Below, one piece after another: positions 62,269 through 64,000 of a DNA stretch of 64,000 nucleotides. Made by a program: the position numbers and the translations under genes. Origin of the DNA: an uncultured Clostridia bacterium (GTDB lineage: Bacteria; Bacillota; Clostridia; Oscillospirales; Acutalibacteraceae); NCBI GenBank assembly GCA_947628665.1, contig CANRAU010000002.1, positions 1 to 64,000 of the forward strand, written 5' to 3'. Within the stretch, counting starts at the first letter, position 1; each line of letters begins with the position of its first letter. A model generated the notes under the pieces. The model saw nothing but the letters and a program-made list of their open reading frames with translations. It was not told the origin of the DNA and did not search any database.

Positions 62269-63003
62269 ATGGTCGTTTTGTATATCCTGCTGGGTATTGT
62301 GGCTTTCTTTGTGCTGCTGCTCAGCGTAAAGGTTCGCATTGACGCGGAATATATCGACGATTTTCGCGTGCGTCTTCGCTGGCTGTTTTTGTCTTTTCCG
62401 CTTTATCCGATGAAGCCTCGGGAAAAGAAGCCGAAACAGGAAAAGCCGCAGCCGGAAAAACCGCCCGAAGAAGAGCAACCGCCGAAGGAGAAAAAGCCGA
62501 ATCCCTTTAAGACTTTTATAGACAATCAGGGCTTTGACGGCGTTATACAGCTCATACGCGATACGGCGGACGCGCTCGGCTCGCTGATGAAGAGCATCAA
62601 AAAGCATTTGATCGTTGAAGAGCTGTTTTTGTGGGTGGTCATATCGCACAACCAGGATGCGGCGCGTACCGCCATGGAATACGGAAAAGCCTGCCAGGAC
62701 ATTTATCCGGCGCTCGGGGCGATTTGCTCCACATTGACCGTGAAAAAGTACGATGTGGAGGTAGAACCCGATTTTATAGGCGTTTCCAGCAGTGCGCAAT
62801 TCGCGTTCGCTTTGTCGGTGCGACCCATCTTTTTGACCAACGCCGCAGTCGCGTTGGTGGTTCGGTTGCTGTTTAAGGTCGTTTTCAAAGTCCTTCGCGG
62901 CATAAAGCCGAAGACCTCCGAGCATACAGACCCACAAGCAGAAGCGCAAGATACACAAAACATACAAAATTCACAAAACATACAAGGCGGTGCAGTATCA
63001 TGA
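62269..63003 (+). CDS. DUF2953 membrane protein
   Basis: A 244-residue protein with one N-terminal membrane segment, a KPEE-rich linker (KPRE/KPKQEKPQPEKP) and a DUF2953-type C-terminal part (DVEVEPDFIGVSSSAQFAFA). In Clostridia this gene regularly precedes ytfJ and is probably sporulation-linked; its function is unknown. It overlaps ytfJ by 4 bases. GGGAGGTGA precedes the ATG. Confidence 0.85.
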   Translation: MVVLYILLGIVAFFVLLLSVKVRIDAEYIDDFRVRLRWLFLSFPLYPMKPREKKPKQEKPQPEKPPEEEQPPKEKKPNPFKTFIDNQGFDGVIQLIRDTADALGSLMKSIKKHLIVEELFLWVVISHNQDAARTAMEYGKACQDIYPALGAICSTLTVKKYDVEVEPDFIGVSSSAQFAFALSVRPIFLTNAAVALVVRLLFKVVFKVLRGIKPKTSEHTDPQAEAQDTQNIQNSQNIQGGAVS

Positions 63004-63464
63004 AAGAGCAATCAGCAGCGGGCATTCTCGAAACCACGATTGAAAAGGTGAAGAACCTTGTCAATGTCAGTACCATCATCGGTGAACCGATGCAGGTGGA
63101 CAGCGACATCACCATCATCCCCGTATCCAAGGTCACTTACGGCTTTGCGTCGGGCGGTTCGGATTTCCCCTCCAAAGGGAACAAGGAGATTTTCGGCGGC
63201 GGCGGCGGCGCGGGCGTGACCATCACGCCGGTTGCATTTCTCGTCATTTCGGACGGCGAAGTGACCATTAAGCATATCACCGCGTTTGACAATGCGGCGG
63301 AACGTGTGGTCAACCTTGTACCCGAAATGTTTGATAAGGTGACTTCCGTCGTCAATAAGGCGAAGAAGGAAAAGGAAGCCAAAGCGCAGGCGGCAGCCGA
63401 CGACGCCATGGTTTCCGCTACGATCGAAGATTTAACGAAAAATACGGATGTAACGGAAGGCTAA
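63000..63464 (+). CDS. ytfJ: GerW/YtfJ family sporulation protein
   Basis: A 154-residue protein of the YtfJ/GerW family, needed for germinant response in Bacillus spores. LETTIEKVKNLVNVSTIIGE, KVTYGFASGGSDFP and the Gly-rich FGGGGGAGVTITPVAFLV are typical. The C-terminus is an Ala/Lys-rich helix and a short acidic end. Coupled to the DUF2953 gene by ATGA. Confidence 0.92.
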   Translation: MKEQSAAGILETTIEKVKNLVNVSTIIGEPMQVDSDITIIPVSKVTYGFASGGSDFPSKGNKEIFGGGGGAGVTITPVAFLVISDGEVTIKHITAFDNAAERVVNLVPEMFDKVTSVVNKAKKEKEAKAQAAADDAMVSATIEDLTKNTDVTEG

Positions 63465-63485
63465 GCCGCACGAATCGCATCTAAT

Positions 63486-63533
63486 AAATCAACCACCGCC
63501 TGCATATTTTTATATATGGCAGGTGGTTGATTT
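63486..63533 (+). promoter_or_regulatory. Hairpin covering the start of the carboxypeptidase gene
   Basis: AAATCAACCACC (63486-63497) is fully complementary to GGTGGTTGATTT (63522-63533). The right arm holds the AGGTGG ribosome site and the first two bases of the TTG start; an inner CCTGC/GCAGG adds stability in an alternative register. There is no T-run after it, so it is a poor terminator but a good translation block. Confidence 0.5.
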
Positions 63534-64000
63534 GTATAAAAAGTGTTTTACCGGTTTTCTGCTTTCGATCCTTCTTCTTGCGTGCTTCCCTGTGCGGACG
63601 TTTGCCGCAGGCGCGCCGAAGGACATTTCCGCCAAAGCCTATGTGCTGATGGAGGCGGATACACGTGAGGTTTTGGCGTCCTCCCATGCGCAGGATAAGC
63701 TGTCCATGGCCAGCACGACCAAAATCATGACGTCTATTGTGGCGTTGGAGCGCGGCATTCCCGATCAGCAGGTCAAGGTCGCATCCGATATGGTCGCAGT
63801 CGAGGGGACGTCTGCGGGGCTGCTGCCCGACGATCTTGTCACGGTGCGCACGCTTGTGTATGGAATGCTGTTGGAATCGGGCAACGACGCCGCGAATGTC
63901 ACCGCATATGCGGTCGCGGGTGGTGTCAAACCGTTTTTGGAGTTGATGAATCAAAAGGCCCGCGAAATCGGTATGCTGAACACCTGCTTTGAAACGCCCT
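63532..64000 (+). CDS. D-alanyl-D-alanine carboxypeptidase (5' part, runs off window)
   Basis: The first 156 codons of a DD-carboxypeptidase of the DacF/DacB type (peptidase S11). TTG 63532 has AGGTGG five bases before it. A signal peptide (FTGFLLSILLLACFPVRTFA) ends near residue 26. Catalytic Ser61 and Lys64 lie in ASTTKIMTS and the SGN motif at 116-118 in LESGNDAAN. The KTG box lies beyond the window edge. It trims peptidoglycan stem peptides; after ytfJ a role in spore cortex or vegetative wall is possible. Confidence 0.9.
   Translation, partial: MYKKCFTGFLLSILLLACFPVRTFAAGAPKDISAKAYVLMEADTREVLASSHAQDKLSMASTTKIMTSIVALERGIPDQQVKVASDMVAVEGTSAGLLPDDLVTVRTLVYGMLLESGNDAANVTAYAVAGGVKPFLELMNQKAREIGMLNTCFETP

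Noticed and set aside
1-64000. CRISPR arrays, rRNA genes, insertion sequences or prophage
   Set aside because: No regularly spaced repeats, rRNA motifs, transposase or phage structural genes were seen; the DUF5131 name (phage Gp37/Gp68-like) alone is not evidence of a phage.

Overview
The window reads as one contiguous piece of chromosome from a moderately GC-rich, spore-forming Clostridia member (Oscillospirales/Ruminococcaceae-like; inferred from gene content and gene order, not from a search). Pointers are bofA, a spoIVFA/spoIVFB pair, ytfJ/gerW, GTP-type PEP carboxykinase, diadenylate cyclase with YbbR partner, the radical SAM pair TIGR03960/TIGR03936, DUF1292, DUF1540 and DUF3343 proteins, GGAGG-type ribosome sites and frequent TTG/GTG starts.

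Layout. 0.1-9.9 kb: a 2311-residue secreted Ig-like surface protein with an IPKTG-type cell-wall signal, then a GH95-like glycoside hydrolase lipoprotein, each with its own terminator. 10-15.5 kb: two overlapping type I signal peptidases, rbgA, rnhB, a YraN endonuclease-like gene and an M19 dipeptidase in one tightly packed run, then thrC. 15.5-21.6 kb: DUF1540 protein, phosphoesterase, trigger factor with an unusual Ala/Lys-rich tail, clpP, clpX, TrmO-like tRNA methyltransferase, a structured RNA candidate on the minus strand (possibly 6S RNA) and a DUF1292 protein. 21.7-22.1 kb: a second, unidentified non-coding RNA with consensus promoter and terminator. 22.2-29.8 kb: tsaD, pckG, a DivIVA-like coiled-coil protein, a lone fumarase beta-type subunit, pcrA and a methyltransferase.

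29.9-31.2 kb holds the most striking object: a 227-bp segment (30187-30413) is inverted and breaks two genes at once. Flipping it back in silico joins a 143-residue Nudix hydrolase and a 291-residue DUF5131 protein, both in frame, in the order Nudix-DUF5131 with 9 bases between them. 31.3-33.2 kb: a YtrA-type GntR regulator/ABC operon on the minus strand with a palindromic operator across its own -10 box. 33.4-40.7 kb: MATE exporter, xanthine phosphoribosyltransferase and a complete BMP-type nucleoside ABC importer.

40.8-46.6 kb: two small minus-strand genes, bofA, tRNA-Val(GAC), spoIVFA-like and spoIVFB-like genes (pro-sigma-K processing), and the TIGR03960/TIGR03936 pair. 46.6-54.4 kb: rplS with a structured leader, a polysaccharide deacetylase, HPr, uvrC, a phosphoglycolate phosphatase-like HAD protein, rsmD, coaD, a coiled-coil protein, a DUF4830 protein and a pseudouridine synthase. 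54.5-64 kb: DUF3343 plus cysteine-desulfurase-like protein, cdaA-cdaR, a DUF1385 protein, prmC, a site-2 protease, scpA-scpB, a DUF2953 protein, ytfJ, and the start of a D-Ala-D-Ala carboxypeptidase gene that runs off the window.

Most of the window is housekeeping with conserved neighbourhoods. I see no phage, transposon, CRISPR array or rRNA.
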